Part shown: positions 25,063 to 37,121 of the stretch, piece by piece
Numbering within the stretch: position 1 is the first letter of the stretch
How the letters are laid out: each line of letters opens with the position of its first letter
Source of the DNA: Sinonovacula constricta
Lineage: Eukaryota; Mollusca; Bivalvia; Cardiida; Solecurtidae
DNA: 64,000 nucleotides
Assembly (NCBI GenBank): GCA_007844125.1
Contig: CM017556.1
Span: 70,618,697-70,682,696, forward strand
Direction: 5' to 3'
The notes under the pieces: generated by a model
Databases searched by the model: none
What the model was told of the DNA's origin: nothing
The model's input: the letters and a program-made list of their open reading frames with translations, nothing else
Position numbers and translations under genes: made by a program

Positions 25063-25519
25063 CTGAGGTCAGGGCCTTGAAAACTGATCAAATGCCAATT
25101 CTATTTAGTTAATTGATAACAATCCCTGCTACTTGAATTGTAAAGGAAATGGAAATTTCCATCAATATAATTAATAGCAGAGTGCGATATACAATTATTA
25201 CAGTACTTTTTATTTGGGATGTTATTGATATGAATAATGTATCACTATCAGGGCTGTGGGAATAACAAACACATTTGATTATGCAAGTGAAATAGGTTTT
25301 TATAATAGTAACAGTATATACAGTAAAGCATATCATTCAACCATCCAATGGCATAAATAGTGTTACCTGTTTTACATTCAGAACACTTTTAATGGCTTTA
25401 AAAAAGCTTGAACATTCCTGCCAAGACATGATGTACACCACCAAACCACAGCAATAATTTGAGCAGATATAGTGCTGACTATACAATGAACACTTACCAT
25501 CATGTTATGCTGGTGTGTG

Positions 25520-26425
25520 TGCTTGCCAGGATACCATGCTTTTTTATGAGCATGCCATGATATATTATGCTCATATATATACTATGCTCATTTAAGAGCT
25601 TGCCATGAAGACTTGTCATGAAACCATGCTCATTTTTGAGCTTGCCATAAAGACTTGTCATGAAACCATGCTCATATGAGAGCTTGCCATGAAGACTTGT
25701 CATGAAACCATGCTCATATTAGAGCTTGCCATAAAGACTTGTCATGAAACCATGCTCATTTTTGAGCTAGCCATAAAGACTTGTCATGAAGCCATGCTCA
25801 TATGAGAGCTTGCCATGAAGACTTGTCATGAAACCATGCTCATATGAGAGCTTGCCATAAAGACTTGTCATGAAACCATGCTCATTTTTGAGCTTGCCAT
25901 GAAGATTTGTCATGAAACCATGCTCATGTGAGAGCTTGCCATGAAGAATTGTCATGAAACCAGGCTCATTTGAGAGCTTGCCATAAAGACTTGTCATGAA
26001 GCCATGCTCATGTGAGAGCTTGCCATGAAGACTTAACATGAAACCATGTTCATTTGATAGCTTGCCATGAACATTTGTCATGAAACAATGTTCATTTGAA
26101 AGCTTGCCATGTACATGTGTCATGAAACAATGCTTATTTGAGAGCTTGTCATTAAGACTTGTCATGATACCAGGGTCATTTGAGAGCTTGCCATGAACAT
26201 GTGTCATGAAACCAGGCTCACTTGAGAGCTTGCCATAAACATGTGTCATGAAACCAGGCTCATTTGAGAGCTTGCCATGAAGACTTGTCATGAAACAATG
26301 CTCATTTGAGAGCTTGCCATGAACACTTGTCATGAAACAATGCTCATGTGAGAGCTTGCCATGAACACTTGTCATGAAACAATGCTCATTTGAGAGCTTG
26401 CCATGAACACTTGTCATGAAACTAT
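25520..26425. repeat. 42-bp minisatellite, about 21 units
   Basis: Units of GAGCTTGCCATGAAGACTTG plus TCATGAAACCATGCTCATTT GA. Variants at the GAAGACTT/GAACACTT and CCATG/CCAGG positions are clustered. A 14-residue minus-strand frame (MTSLHGKLSNEHGF) stays open over most of the array because 42 is divisible by three. It is not a convincing gene. A hairpin-repeat piece (26435-26462) follows the right edge. Confidence 0.95.
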
Positions 26426-26434
26426 GTACCCATT

Positions 26435-26462
26435 GATCCCAATCAGGATCTACATTATTTGT
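26435..26462. repeat. Palindromic hairpin repeat, right arm
   Basis: CCAATCAGGATCTACATTAT then TTGTTGG, directly beside the 42-bp array. Confidence 0.55.
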
Positions 26463-27334
26463 TGGAAAGACTTAACCAATACCTGTACATTTAGTTCACT
26501 GTTTTAACAAGTGTCTAAAAAGTGTATGGTTAATGCTTCAGTTCAATCAGGTTAAGGGTCACCACAATCATGTGGGGATCTCCCTGATAGCAATCTCTGG
26601 TATCACCAGGAATGATCTTTCCAGCACACAGCCCCACCAGGAACTCTGTGCCACAGCCACTTACTAATAATTGTAAAAGATGAAATACCTGTCTTGTTCA
26701 AACATCTACAATAATGTGAACATATATCTTAACCATTACAGCCACTTCTTTCCCACATAGCAGCTACAATAGTGTGAACATATATCTTAACCATTACAGA
26801 CACCTCTTGCCCACATAGCAGCTCATGTTATAAGGCTTTAAATTGAAGCCTGCTGCATTTGTACATACTCCATGCTAGCTCTAAAGAAAATGATTAATTA
26901 AATGTCAACTTTCTATGTAAAAAATGCACATGCACACTTTACAAGTTAATTAAGTTTTGTAATTGAAATTTAAAATTCAGTTGATCCTGGAATATATAAA
27001 TTAACAATTTACCATCTAAAGTACATGTGATCTAACGTACTATTCTATATTATGACAGTTACCAAACGAAATATCCTAACAGTGCAGAACTTCATGTTAC
27101 AATCCAACCAGTATAATAAAAACAACACAATTTTAAAAATCAATTAAGTTTTGAATCAGTTAACATACTTGCTATGTATATTTCATGCATGTTCCATTTA
27201 TTAACCATTATCTCATTATTAATGCATTGTCTCAAACTATGATATTTATTTTTTCTTTACTGATACAAAAGATAATATTTTTAAAATCAATTATCACAAT
27301 AGTTATTTAATAAATGATCAATCTTTGATGACCA
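26463..27334. other. Non-coding stretch
   Basis: Includes a two-copy tandem duplication of about 66 bp (26697-26823; shared GTGAACATATATCTTAACCA). A G+C-richer patch lies at 26530-26655. Otherwise featureless AT-rich DNA. Confidence 0.45.
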
Positions 27335-29908
27335 GTGGTACAGACACAAAGAGACAAGACAGTGTGTGTCCTGAGTAGGTGGCAGTGGTGTACAGACACA
27401 CTGAGACAGTGTGTGTCCAGAGTGGGGGTGGGGTACAGACATACAGAGACATAGTGTGTCCTGAGTGTGTGGTGGTGGTGTACCAACACACGGAGACATT
27501 GTGTGTCCTGAGTGGGTGTTGTTGGTGGTGTACAAACACACAGAGACATTGTGTATCCTGAGTGGTGGGGAAGTGGTAGGGTAAAGGCACACAAAGACAT
27601 TGTGTGTCCTGAGTGGGTGCTGTTGGTGGTGTACAGACACACAGAGACATTGTGTGTCCTGAGTGTGTGGTGGTGGTGTACAAACACACAGAGACAGTGT
27701 GTATCCTGAGTGGTGTGGTGGGGGTGGTGTACAGACACACAGAGACAGTGTGTATCCTGAGTAGTGGGGAAGTGGTAGGGTAAAGGCACACAAAGACATT
27801 GTGTGTTCTGAGTGGGTGTTGTTGGTGGTGTACAAACACACAGAGACATTGTGTATCCTGAGTGGTGGGGAAGTGGTAGGGTAAAGGCACACAAAGACAT
27901 TGTGTGTCCTGAGTGTGTGGTGGTGGTGTACAGACACACAGAGACAGTGTGTGTCCTGAGTGGTGTGGTGAGGGTGGGGTACAGACACAAAGAGACAGTG
28001 TGTGTCCTGAGTGGTGTGGTGGGGGTGGTTACAGACACACAGAGACAGTGTGTGTCCTGAGTGGTGGAGTGGGGTGTGATACAGACACAGAGACAGACAG
28101 GTGAGTCCTGAGTGGTGGGGTGGGGTGTGATACAGACACAGAGACAGTGTGTGTCCTGAGTGGTGTGGTGGGGGTGGTGTACAGACACACAGAGAAAGTG
28201 TGTGTCCTGAGTGGTGGAGTGGGGTGTGATACAGACACAGAGACAGACAGGTGAGTCCTGAGTGGTGGAGTGGGGTGTGATACAGACACAGAGACAGACA
28301 GGTGAGTCCTGAGTGGTGGAGTGGGGTGTGATACAGACACACAGATATAGTGTGTGTCCTGAGTGGTGGAGTGGGGTGGGATACAGACACAGTGTGTGTC
28401 CTGAGTGGTGTGGTGGGGGTGGTGTACAGACACACAGAGAAAGTGTGTGTCCTAAATGGTCGGGTGGGGTTGAGGTAAAGACACAGAGACAGACAGTGTG
28501 TGTCCTGAGTTGGGGTGATTTGGAGTGTGTATGGGGTACAGACGCACAGAGACAGTGTGTATCCTGTGTGGTGGGGTGAGGGTTAGGTACAGACACACAG
28601 AGACAGTGTGTGTCCTGAGTGGTGGGATGGGGGTTGGGTACAGATGCACAGAGACAGTGTGTATCCTGTGTGGTGGGGTGGGGGTTGGGTACCGAGGCAC
28701 AGAGACAGTGTGTATCCTGTGTGGTGGGTTTGGGGGTTGGGTACAGACACACAGAGACAGTGTGTGTCCTGAGTGGTGGGATTGGGTGGGGTACAGAAAA
28801 AGGGACAGACAGTGCCCTGAGTGGGTGGTGGGGTGTGTGGTGAGTGTGTGGTACAGTCACACAGACAGTGAGAGTCCTGAGTGGGTGGGGTTGGGGTAGA
28901 AACACAGAGACAGACAGGTGTGTCCTGAGTGGTGGGGTGGGGTGTGATACAGACAGAGACGGATAGTGTGTGTCCTGAGTGGTGGAGTGAGATGGGGTAC
29001 AGACACACAGAGATAGTGTGTGTCCTGAGTGGTGTGGTGGGATACAGACACACAGAGACAGTGTGTGTCCTGAGTGGTGGAGTGGGTGTGATACAGCCAC
29101 AGAGACAGTGTGTGTCCTGAGTGATGGGATGGGGTGTGATACAGACACACAGAGACAGTGTGTGTCCTGAGTGGTGGGGTGGGGTGTGATACAGACACAC
29201 AGAGACAGCGTGTGTCCTGAGTGGTGGGGTGGGGTGTGATACAGACACACAGAGACAGCGTGTGTCCTGAGTGGTGGAGTGGGGTGGGATACAGACACAG
29301 AGACAGCGTGTGTCCTGAGTGGTGGGGTGGGGTGTGATACAGACACACAGAGACAGTGTGTGTCCTGAGTGGTGGGGTGGGGTGTGATACAGACACACAG
29401 AGACAGCGTGTGTCCTGAGTGGTGGAGTGGGGTGGGATACAGACACAGAGACAGACAGGTGTGTCCTGAGTGGTGGGATGGGGTGTGATACAGACACACA
29501 GAGATAGTGTGTGTCCTGAGTGGTGGAGTGGGGTGGGATACAGACACACAGAGACAGTGTGTGTCCTGAGTGGTGTGGTGGGGGTGGTGTACAGACACAC
29601 AGAGATAGTGTGTGTCCTGAGTGGTGTGGTGGGGTTGAATACAGCCACACAGAGACAGCGTGTGTCCTGAGTGGTGGAATGGGGTGGTATACAGACACAC
29701 AGAGATAGTGTGTGTCCTGTGTGGTGAAGTGGGGTGGGATACAGACACACAGAGATAGTGTGTGTCCTGAGTGGTGGAGTGGGTTGGGGAACAGATACAC
29801 AGATACAGTGTGTGTCCTGAGTGGTAGAGTGGGGGTGGAGTACAGACACACAGAGACAGTGTGAGTCCTGAGTGGGTTTTGGGATCTGGTGTATATGGGG
29901 TACAGACA
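27335..29908. repeat. 50-bp G-rich minisatellite, about 50 units
   Basis: The largest array in the window. A typical unit is TGTGTCCTGAGTGGTGGGGT, GGGGTGTGATACAGACACAC, AGAGACAGCG. Units vary between about 45 and 60 bp. Runs of G (GTGGTGGGGTGGGG, GTGGTGGGGGTGG) lie on the plus strand only. Blocks at 27512-27800 and 27812-28100 are near copies offset by 300 bp, a higher-order duplication. The unit lacks stop codons in minus frames, so several overlapping minus frames run open, one for over 800 codons. These are side-effects of the repeat. Confidence 0.97.
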
Positions 29909-30863
29909 CACAGACAGACAGCACGAGACTGCTTTAAAAATATCCATCATGATTCAAGAATATCAGGCTGCGGTTAGAGCAAGATACTTAGATAAAAGTC
30001 TTAGTTGTTTTTCACCTTTTAGTTGAAATAAAAATAATGTAAGATTTCCAAGAAACACATCAGTTTATTTCTTAACTGTGTCACACTTGACACAAACAAT
30101 AGTCTCTTTTTACTGTCTCTGTGGTAGCTCTTGTTGATCACACAGATCTATGTCACATAGAACTAAATATTGCCAATCCAAATTGGAAGGAAACATTAAC
30201 TAAATTATATTGACTGCTATCATCAGTTCACAAAGATGTTTTCTTTCTTTTTTCAGATAAAACAAAATGTAAAAGCTGACTTCAAACAATTTTAGAAGTT
30301 TTACACTTTTGACATCCGAGATGGGCTCAATGATAAGAAAAAAGCATTGATTTGTTTAGACCTGACCAATAAATGTACACATACTCTGAGGTTTACAGCC
30401 TTGCACATTAAGATTATGCCAGCTATCATGTATAGAGTTCATGTATGTATAATAGTAGATACTCAAATCACAATATTTAAATTATAAAAAAACCAAACTT
30501 GCATAAATGGCTGCCCTTTGGCTTGTATTCTATGCCCAGATTCCATTCCTTAGCCCAGCTCAAACCTTTATGCTCAGTAGAGCTAAACATTTTCATTCAT
30601 AACAGAAACTGATGTGTTGCCAACCTTATTTTCTTCCATTTTTAACTGGCTAAATATATTAGGTAAAGTTTGTTTATCAGACATAATTTGTGCCTACCCA
30701 TAAGCCCTTGTAGGTACTTGATGAAAAAACAGCTGTGGGGTTTACAACTAAATAGCTACTAATATTTAGCTATGAATGCATAATTCAATAAATGGTATGA
30801 AAATGCAAGTCTATTTAAAACTGTTTAGAAGAAAGTTTGTAATGTCATTTGCTGCAAAACAAC
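29909..30863. other. Non-coding stretch
   Basis: AT-rich, no gene, array or element recognised between the 50-bp array and the SINE-B copy. Confidence 0.5.
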
Positions 30864-30876
30864 AACTTATTGTACA

Positions 30877-31179
30877 CCGGACCTGGTAGCGCAATCGGTA
30901 GAGCGTCAGCTCCAGGTATGGGAGGCCCGGGTTCGATCCCAGGCTGCGACATACCAAAGTCGTTAAAAATGGTAGTGGTATAGCTCCCTTGCTAACGCTC
31001 AAGCAAATATAAGGGTAATTCCACGACTGGTTGGTCCGGTGTCAGAATAATGTAAATGGGTGCCAGGTATTCACTGCATGCTATAGACAGTGAAGGCAGC
31101 ACTATATCCGCTTCAAGTTGACACCGTCTCCAGATAACTGAAATACTGTTGGTGCGACGATAAACCCAATAAACAAACA
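30877..31179 (+). mobile_element. SINE-B, full length, 13-bp duplication
   Basis: The reference copy for this family. The tRNA-like head has box A (TAGCGCAATCGGTAGAGCG) and box B (GGGTTCGATCCC). The body includes TGGTAGTGGTATAGCTCCCT and GCACTATATCCGCTTCAAG. The tail is GATAAACCCAATAAACAAAC. It is flanked by AACTTATTGTACA (30864-30876) and AACTTATTGCACA (31180-31192). The complete ends and near-perfect duplication suggest a fairly recent insertion. Confidence 0.92.
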
Positions 31180-32255
31180 AACTTATTGCACAAAACAAAA
31201 TAATAAGCATACATCAAATGTATGAATTTACACTGTTACCGTAACTGCAGAGAGACTTAATCTATGTTCTAACCTTTTACATATGTGTCTCTAGAGGCTG
31301 ACTGCATGCTGCCTGCAAAATCATCATTGTACTGCATAAATAATCTGAATGGGTATCTGTATGTCTGTTGTAACTGGTGCAATTCTTACATCAGCCACAA
31401 GGCTGTTTGATGAGTGTGACTTGAGAAATTGTACCAGTATCTCAGAGAATCATGTCATCATGCTTGGCATACAAACAAGATACAGAAGTGCTTATTCTAA
31501 CTTATCAAGGAAACATACCACAAATAGACTAAACGGCTAAATGATAGTGACTGATTGGTTGTAATCTACATCAAATTCTTTAACTAATTTAAGTCTTACA
31601 ACTGAGGCAGAGGAAGTAGATGTGACATAAGGCATGAAAAGATCTGGCACTATTTGCAGAAACATCACTCAGTTGAGTTTTTATCTCAAGTTCCAATATT
31701 GACACCAAGAATACTTTTTACACAACAAAATATGCAATCATATACAAATCTTATTTTTATATACCATTAACTAGGAAATGCTGTGGTATTTAGATATTAA
31801 AATGAAGTGCTAAAGATACAAAACATAAATTACTTATACATAACAGCAAATTTAAACTTGAGCAAAATATCAATGGAGAAATGTTTCAACAAAGGCGAGT
31901 CTGGAGAAATAGCTTTTACTTTAGCACTGTTAGGCACAAACTGAGCAGGTAATTGTTGACAGGGTAGTTGTCTGATCTGCAGCTACAATGTTTACTGCTG
32001 CATCTATACAAATGTCATGTATAACAGATGTATGCAGCTAAAACTGTAGTATGGGTAATAATGTAATAATTTTGACAAAAGAAGCTGATGTAGGGTAAAG
32101 TGGTTAGACCATTCTGACCCACAGGTAGACATGCACGAAAGCTAGATTTATACAGGTGTACATCAGGTTTCATGCGAAGACCTCATGAACCAGTGGCACA
32201 GTAGGTGAGCCATGGGATACACACAGGCAAGTGCAGGCCCAGGCCATGTGATCAT

Positions 32256-32290
32256 GGTGTGATCACATGATCACCACTCTTTACCAGGTC
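32256..32290. repeat. Palindrome (hairpin)
   Basis: CATGTGATCATGGTGTGATC followed by ACATGATCACC gives self-complementary GTGATCA/TGATCAC blocks. Not part of the main hairpin family. Confidence 0.5.
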
Positions 32291-32571
32291 ATGATTAACT
32301 GTGACAGCCTATTGAATGGTAAGTACTGGAAGATAATTGAATGCCAGTCAGAAGAAGGAGTAAGTCCCATTTCCTCTTCTACCAAAGTATTTATAGTGCC
32401 TTTCTTAAAGCATGGTTTCTTAAGGCTTACCTTCTAGACTTCACACTTCCAACAGTGTCTTGAATACTGGCATCTTATCATGCTATGTTTATTAATAAGC
32501 AACCCAACATTAACCATATGCAGACAACAGCATAAATGATGTTACAAGACATACTGCCACAGACTCAGTTA

Positions 32572-32640
32572 CAAAAAGTATAGATCTCTTTCAGCTCCCT
32601 GTTGGAGATGGCTGATCTGGATCTTAACTGTTTGCTTAAG
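32572..32640. repeat. Palindromic hairpin repeat copy
   Basis: AGTATAGATCTCTTTCAGCT, then a loop and GGCTGATCTGGATCTTAACT GTTTGCTT. Both arms are present but diverged. Confidence 0.65.
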
Positions 32641-32867
32641 TTTCAGCTTAGTTTCAGCTTTACTTCATGGCTAGAAATAATGGCTAAAGTGTTTTGAGTG
32701 AACTTAGAGAATGCCTCAACCCACCTAATTGGTCAGATGTAAGAAGTAAATCAATGCCAACCATCATATTACTTGAAAATGGTTCAAATTTATACTTAAA
32801 GTTTGATGGTCCATAACTTAGGCAGTACAGAATTTCTACTAACTGTTCTCCCTAGCGGAGCTGTCTG

Positions 32868-32915
32868 AACACTTTACTAATTGCTATTGAGTCTCTACCA
32901 AATGTGAGGCATATC
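32868..32915. repeat. Palindromic hairpin repeat, right arm
   Basis: CGGAGCTGTCTGAACACTTT, then AATTGCTATTGAGTCTCTAC with the common outer extension. Confidence 0.55.
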
Positions 32916-33162
32916 TGTATGTTGATGTAAGAAGATGGCGAAGAATTAGTATAGTTCATTAACAATGAAGCATAATAAGGGGTTAAATATCATACAATTG
33001 TGGCTAATAAGTGGATCTAATTACACTGCACAACAGAATACACAATCATTGGAGATGATATTCCTATCATTATCTTGTGACATTTATTTACTTACTTATA
33101 AGCAATATGAAATCTGAGTTATTTTCTAACAACTTCAAGCAAAGGTAACAAGATTAAGCATT

Positions 33163-33230
33163 AAACAGTTCAGATCCTGATCCGATTGCTCACAGCATGA
33201 GCTCCCAGGTCAGGATCTACAGTTTTTGAC
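33163..33230. repeat. Palindromic hairpin repeat copy
   Basis: ACAGTTCAGATCCTGATCCG on the left and GAGCTCCCAGGTCAGGATCT on the right, ending ACAGTTTTTGACC. Both arms can be recognised. Confidence 0.65.
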
Positions 33231-33319
33231 CAAGTCATAGCATTTTGTACTAGCAGGGTGTAGAGCTTAAATAACACCTTGCTTTGAATGAAAGCACAGC
33301 AAGCACTGACGTATTCACA

Positions 33320-33365
33320 GCTTCAGAAAAAGAAGTCACATTTTGAGACAATGATAACAATTGTA
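33320..33365 (+). repeat. Segment shared with 62755-62810
   Basis: TCACATTTTGAGACAATGAT followed by AACAATTGTAGACAAACTGTC matches the minus strand at 62755-62810 at roughly 80% by eye. It is probably part of a small dispersed repeat. The translated SHFET.I..VDKL is conserved but too short to call a domain. Confidence 0.4.
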
Positions 33366-34732
33366 GACAAACTGTCATCCATTGTGAACATGCGTAGAAG
33401 GTTAAGGGGCCCAGGTCCAAGACCAGGAGAGGAGATCTTACTTGCCCCATGCTGGTTTCAGAACAGTACCATGTTTCAATCGAAGCTTTTGAGTATACAA
33501 ATAAGCTTAAAATTTCCAGGCACCTGAGCTTTGTGATTAGGAATATCCTTTTTTTTTCATGGGAACACATGAGGGTAAAGAAAAGATGACAAAGACAATC
33601 TGTGGCTAAGTACATTTGTATCTGCAAGAGCCAGTTGGTTTAACCATTCACCCCATAGTTCACCTTTCAAGTCACATTTAATCAGCCATTTCAATTTGTT
33701 CTTTTTTTCCCCAACTATTTTGTGTTATAACTAGGTGGTAAATACTTCATTGATAAAGTTTATGTCTATATTTGCAACTTTACAGTAAATCAATTGACTT
33801 TGATTATAAAATGCTGCATCATTGGACACCCAAGACTGATCTTGGGTATCAAACAATAATAATACTGATGCATTGTCTCCAAGAATTCTGCAGAGCGGTT
33901 TCTTCCGCTTTTGTACAACAGAATGTCGCGCTAGGATATTTAAGATTGTTTAAAGGCTACCCTATATCACCCACCACCCCAATTTACTCCTCAAATTAAC
34001 GTGCTGTGGAAAAATAGATCTCATTGACCGTCAAAAACACAGACTTCTGTCACAATATGGAAAACTTTCACCCGACATATTTGTATATTGGTGCACACCC
34101 ACAGTTTGGTCATATGGTGTTTATAGTCACATTAACATTAGTTTAAACTGGCCTACCATACTATTGTGAAAATTTGATGTTTTTGTATTACAGCTGGATT
34201 TAGCTGTACCAATGTGTCTCTTATCCGTTAACACCATATAACGGAAATACATGGAACTACTTCTTGTTGTGCTAGGAACAGTAAACTCTGGTAGGTTGGC
34301 TGCTTTTCCTTTTGTCTAATGCAGGAAATACAAATACAATGTTTATATGAGAAAGCTTTACTGCAGTCTCTAGACAGATGGAGACAGTGTTATTGTGCCA
34401 GTATTTATCCCAGACCTGTATTGGAAGCATGATAGCACCAATGACACGTGCATGGGGGATGATGGAATCGAATGAGGCAAAGTATAATAAGGTCCTTCCA
34501 GACAAAAAAAAAAAATCTACTTAAAATGTCAGTGAAGAAACTAGGTAAGACATTATTAACTGTTCATAAGTAGATGAAAAACACAGATGCTGGGAAGAAA
34601 ATGAGAGTAACAGCGCTTGAAAACACCAGTAATATCAAGTATATTTCCATATTATCTTCACATAAGACATAGCAGGGTACTGAATTTCAAACCTTCCACT
34701 TATCAACTTGCAGGGTTGACATGCTTTATTTG

Positions 34733-34796
34733 TGTAGTTAGTAACCACAAAAATGAACAGTGTTAGTTAGTAACCACAAAAATGAACAGTGTTTTT
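34733..34796. repeat. Two-copy 32-bp tandem duplication
   Basis: GTTAGTAACCACAAAAATGA ACAGTGTT is present twice in a row, nearly identical. Confidence 0.85.
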
Positions 34797-35299
34797 GACA
34801 GCAATAAGTTAACAACACAACCATTACCTTAACAAAGAGGAAACTTAATAACTTTCTGGAACAGTAAGTATCATTTGTGGTTTAGTATTCACAAACTATA
34901 TTACAGTAAAACAAAGTTCAAAATTTAAATAATGAATAAAACTTCACATTCCATTTCATTCATTTATTGACATTTTCAAAGAGTATGAGAAACTGAAATA
35001 TTTTTCTTGGATTAAAAATGAACCCAGATGAATCGTCATATGTATTTGTATTTTGGGTTTTATTGCACACAGACACTTGATAGGTCATATTGCAATGAAT
35101 GCAACAAAGTCTAACATCATTAGAGAATAATCAGGTTAAATTTAAAATACATGATCATCATATGACTTAAGACATTTTGAAGTTAACGGTAGACACCAGA
35201 ATAGTTAAGCCGTATCATGTTATATTTGATAGCCCACAATAAACTCTGTATTGTTGGCTCTTAACTATACAGAGATTAAGGAATTAATAATTACTAATA

Positions 35300-35342
35300 G
35301 AAGCAAACAGTTAAGATCCTGAATGAACAGCTCCTTGAACAT
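35300..35342. repeat. Palindromic hairpin repeat, left arm
   Basis: GCAAACAGTTAAGATCCTGA followed by ATGAACAGCTCC. It abuts the small 37-bp array. Confidence 0.55.
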
Positions 35343-35344
35343 GA

Positions 35345-35821
35345 ATCTGTATTTACACTATTAATGACAGTCTGTACATGTGTTTGTATTTACACTATTA
35401 GTGACAGTCTGTACATGTGTTTGTATTTACACTATTTCTGACAGTCTCTATATGTGTCTGTATATTTACACTGTTAGCGATAGTCTTGACATGTTTGTTT
35501 GTTTGTTTATTGGTTTTATCGACCCACTAAAAGTATTTCAGTTATCTGGAGACGGTGTCCACTTGAAGAAGATATAGTGCTGCCTTCACTGTGTATAGCA
35601 TGCCTTAAACACCTGTCATGATACCACAGCCAGTCACATTATTCTGACACTGGGCCAACCAGTCGTGGAACTACCCTTATATTTGCTTGAGCTTTAGCAA
35701 GGGAGCTATACCAATACCATTTTTAACGACTCTGGTATGTCGCGGCCCGGTATCGAACCCGGGGCCTCCCATACCTGGAGCCGACGCTCTTGACATGTGT
35801 TTATATTTACACTGATAGCAG
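35345..35821. repeat. Small 37-bp minisatellite split by a SINE
   Basis: Four units of TGACAGTCTGTACATGTGTT plus TGTATTTACACTATTAG lie at 35345-35494. A final piece resumes at 35788-35821 after the SINE-B insertion. The uninterrupted sequence is restored in register if the SINE and one copy of the duplication are ignored. Confidence 0.85.
35495..35787 (-). mobile_element. SINE-B inserted in a minisatellite
   Basis: Minus-strand copy. The tail (TTTGTTTGTTTGTTTATTGG) is on the left. The tRNA-like head, with box B read as GGTATCGAACCCGG, is on the right, truncated just before box A at GACGCTC. Flanked by TCTTGACATGT at 35484-35494 and 35788-35798, an 11-bp duplication overlapping the SINE by one or two bases. 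Confidence 0.88.
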
Positions 35822-36082
35822 TCCATTTGAAGCAGATATAGTGCTGCCTTCACTGCATAGTATGCCATGAACACCCGGCATGATACCATGCCCAGTCACA
35901 TTATCCTGACACCGGGCCACCCAGTCATGGAACTACCCTTATATTTGCTTGAGCGTTAGCAAGGGAGCTATACCACTTATATTTTTAACAAATTTGGTAC
36001 GTCACAGCCCGGGATCGAACCCGGGGCCTCCCTTACCTAGAGCCGACGCTCTACTGATTTCACAACCAAGTCCTGTGTACAA
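35822..36082 (-). mobile_element. SINE-B, 3'-truncated
   Basis: Minus-strand copy with an intact head (GGGATCGAACCCGGGGCCTC; GACGCTCTACTGATTTCACA) that lacks the CCCAATAAACAAAC tail. Its truncated end meets the 37-bp minisatellite. It closely resembles the neighbouring copy. Confidence 0.82.
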
Positions 36083-36501
36083 TTTGTATGTGGCAGGATA
36101 AGATATTAAGAAGAACAGCTGCATAAACAATATTATTATGAAATTAGCTTGGAGTAGTTTTAAAACAAATATTGGCAATCAGAAATAATTTATGAGTGCC
36201 AAAGAAAGCCACTTATAACCACTGAAGACATATTTTGACATATCTATCTACAGATTTGCATTCAGTATTCTGTGTTTAAAATGAAGACAGATGGACTGGT
36301 AATCATCATTTAAACAGTTGCAGGAACAAGAATGTGAGTACAGTATGCCACGAGAGAACATTCACCTGAAGTCTCTTCATGTAACAAGATGTGGAAAATT
36401 AGTAACATACAGAAACATATTGAGATGCATCTAGTTTCTCAACACTGAGACATCAGATTTCAGAATGGTGTGAAATATATGTAAAATCATATTGTAGTAA
36501 A

Positions 36502-37121
36502 TGTAACTTAAGGATACTAAGATTTATGCACATTTAGAATACCAAGATATATATGTAACTTCATTGAAACTTCAAAGGCAACTTTAGGACACTGAGATAT
36601 ATGTAACTTTAGGATACCAAGATATATATGTAACTTCATGAAACTTCAATAGCAACTTTAGGACACTGAGATATATGTAACTTTAGGACACTGAGATAAA
36701 TGTAACTTCATGGAACTGCAATAGCAACTTTAGGACACTGAGATATATGTAACTTTAGGATACTGAGATATATGTAACTTCATGAAACTGCAATAGCAAC
36801 TTTAGGACACTGAGATAAATGTAACTTCATGAAACTGCAATAGCAACTTTAGGACACTGAGATATATGTAACTTTAGGATACTGAGATATATGTAACTTC
36901 ATGAAACTGCAATAGCAACTTTAGGACACTGAGATAAATGTAACTTCATGAAACTGCAATAGCAACTTTAGGACACTGAGATATATGTAACTTTAGGACA
37001 CTGAGATATGTGTAACTTCATGAAACTGCAATAGCAACTTTAGGACACTAAGATATATGTAACTTCATGAAACTGCAATAGCAACTTTAGGACACTGAAA
37101 TATATGCAACTTCAGGATACA
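36502..37121. repeat. Composite 25+22 bp minisatellite
   Basis: Two unit types alternate: AACTTTAGGACACTGAGATA TATGT (25 bp) and AACTTCATGAAACTGCAATA GC (22 bp). They combine as 25+22 or 25+25+22, giving higher-order periods of 47 and 72 bp. Both begin AACTT, so the second may derive from the first. The left edge is degenerate. Confidence 0.93.

Larger units (their letters stand above)
23714..25519. other. Non-coding stretch with repeat fragments
   Basis: Contains a SINE-C fragment and hairpin pieces (24258-24393) and another hairpin piece (25018-25062). No supported gene. Confidence 0.45.
31193..35299. other. Non-coding stretch with several hairpin repeats
   Basis: Contains hairpin copies at 32572-32640, 32868-32915 and 33163-33230, weaker ones near 31638 and 31970, and a separate palindrome at 32256-32290. 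It also has a segment shared with 62755-62810 (33320-33365) and a 32-bp tandem duplication (34733-34796). Open frames at 33250-33627 and 34272-34505 have no recognised domain. Confidence 0.45.

Noticed and set aside
25767..26417. 216-codon MTSLHGKLSNEHGF repeat frame
   Set aside because: Follows the 42-bp array. No signal peptide or gene context, and the units vary without sign of codon constraint by eye.
26530..26655. Minus-strand peptide resembling the trypsin active-site region (LCAGKIIPGDTRDCYQGD)
   Set aside because: The GDSGGP serine motif is absent, the cysteine is displaced by one residue, and no His or Asp region or splice sites were found. Either chance or an unrecognisable relic.
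27307..29950. Very long minus-strand open frames (over 800 and about 450 codons)
   Set aside because: They lie almost wholly within the 50-bp array, overlap each other in different frames, and consist of His/Cys/Thr/Pro/Ser repeats dictated by the unit. No start context, splice sites or domain.
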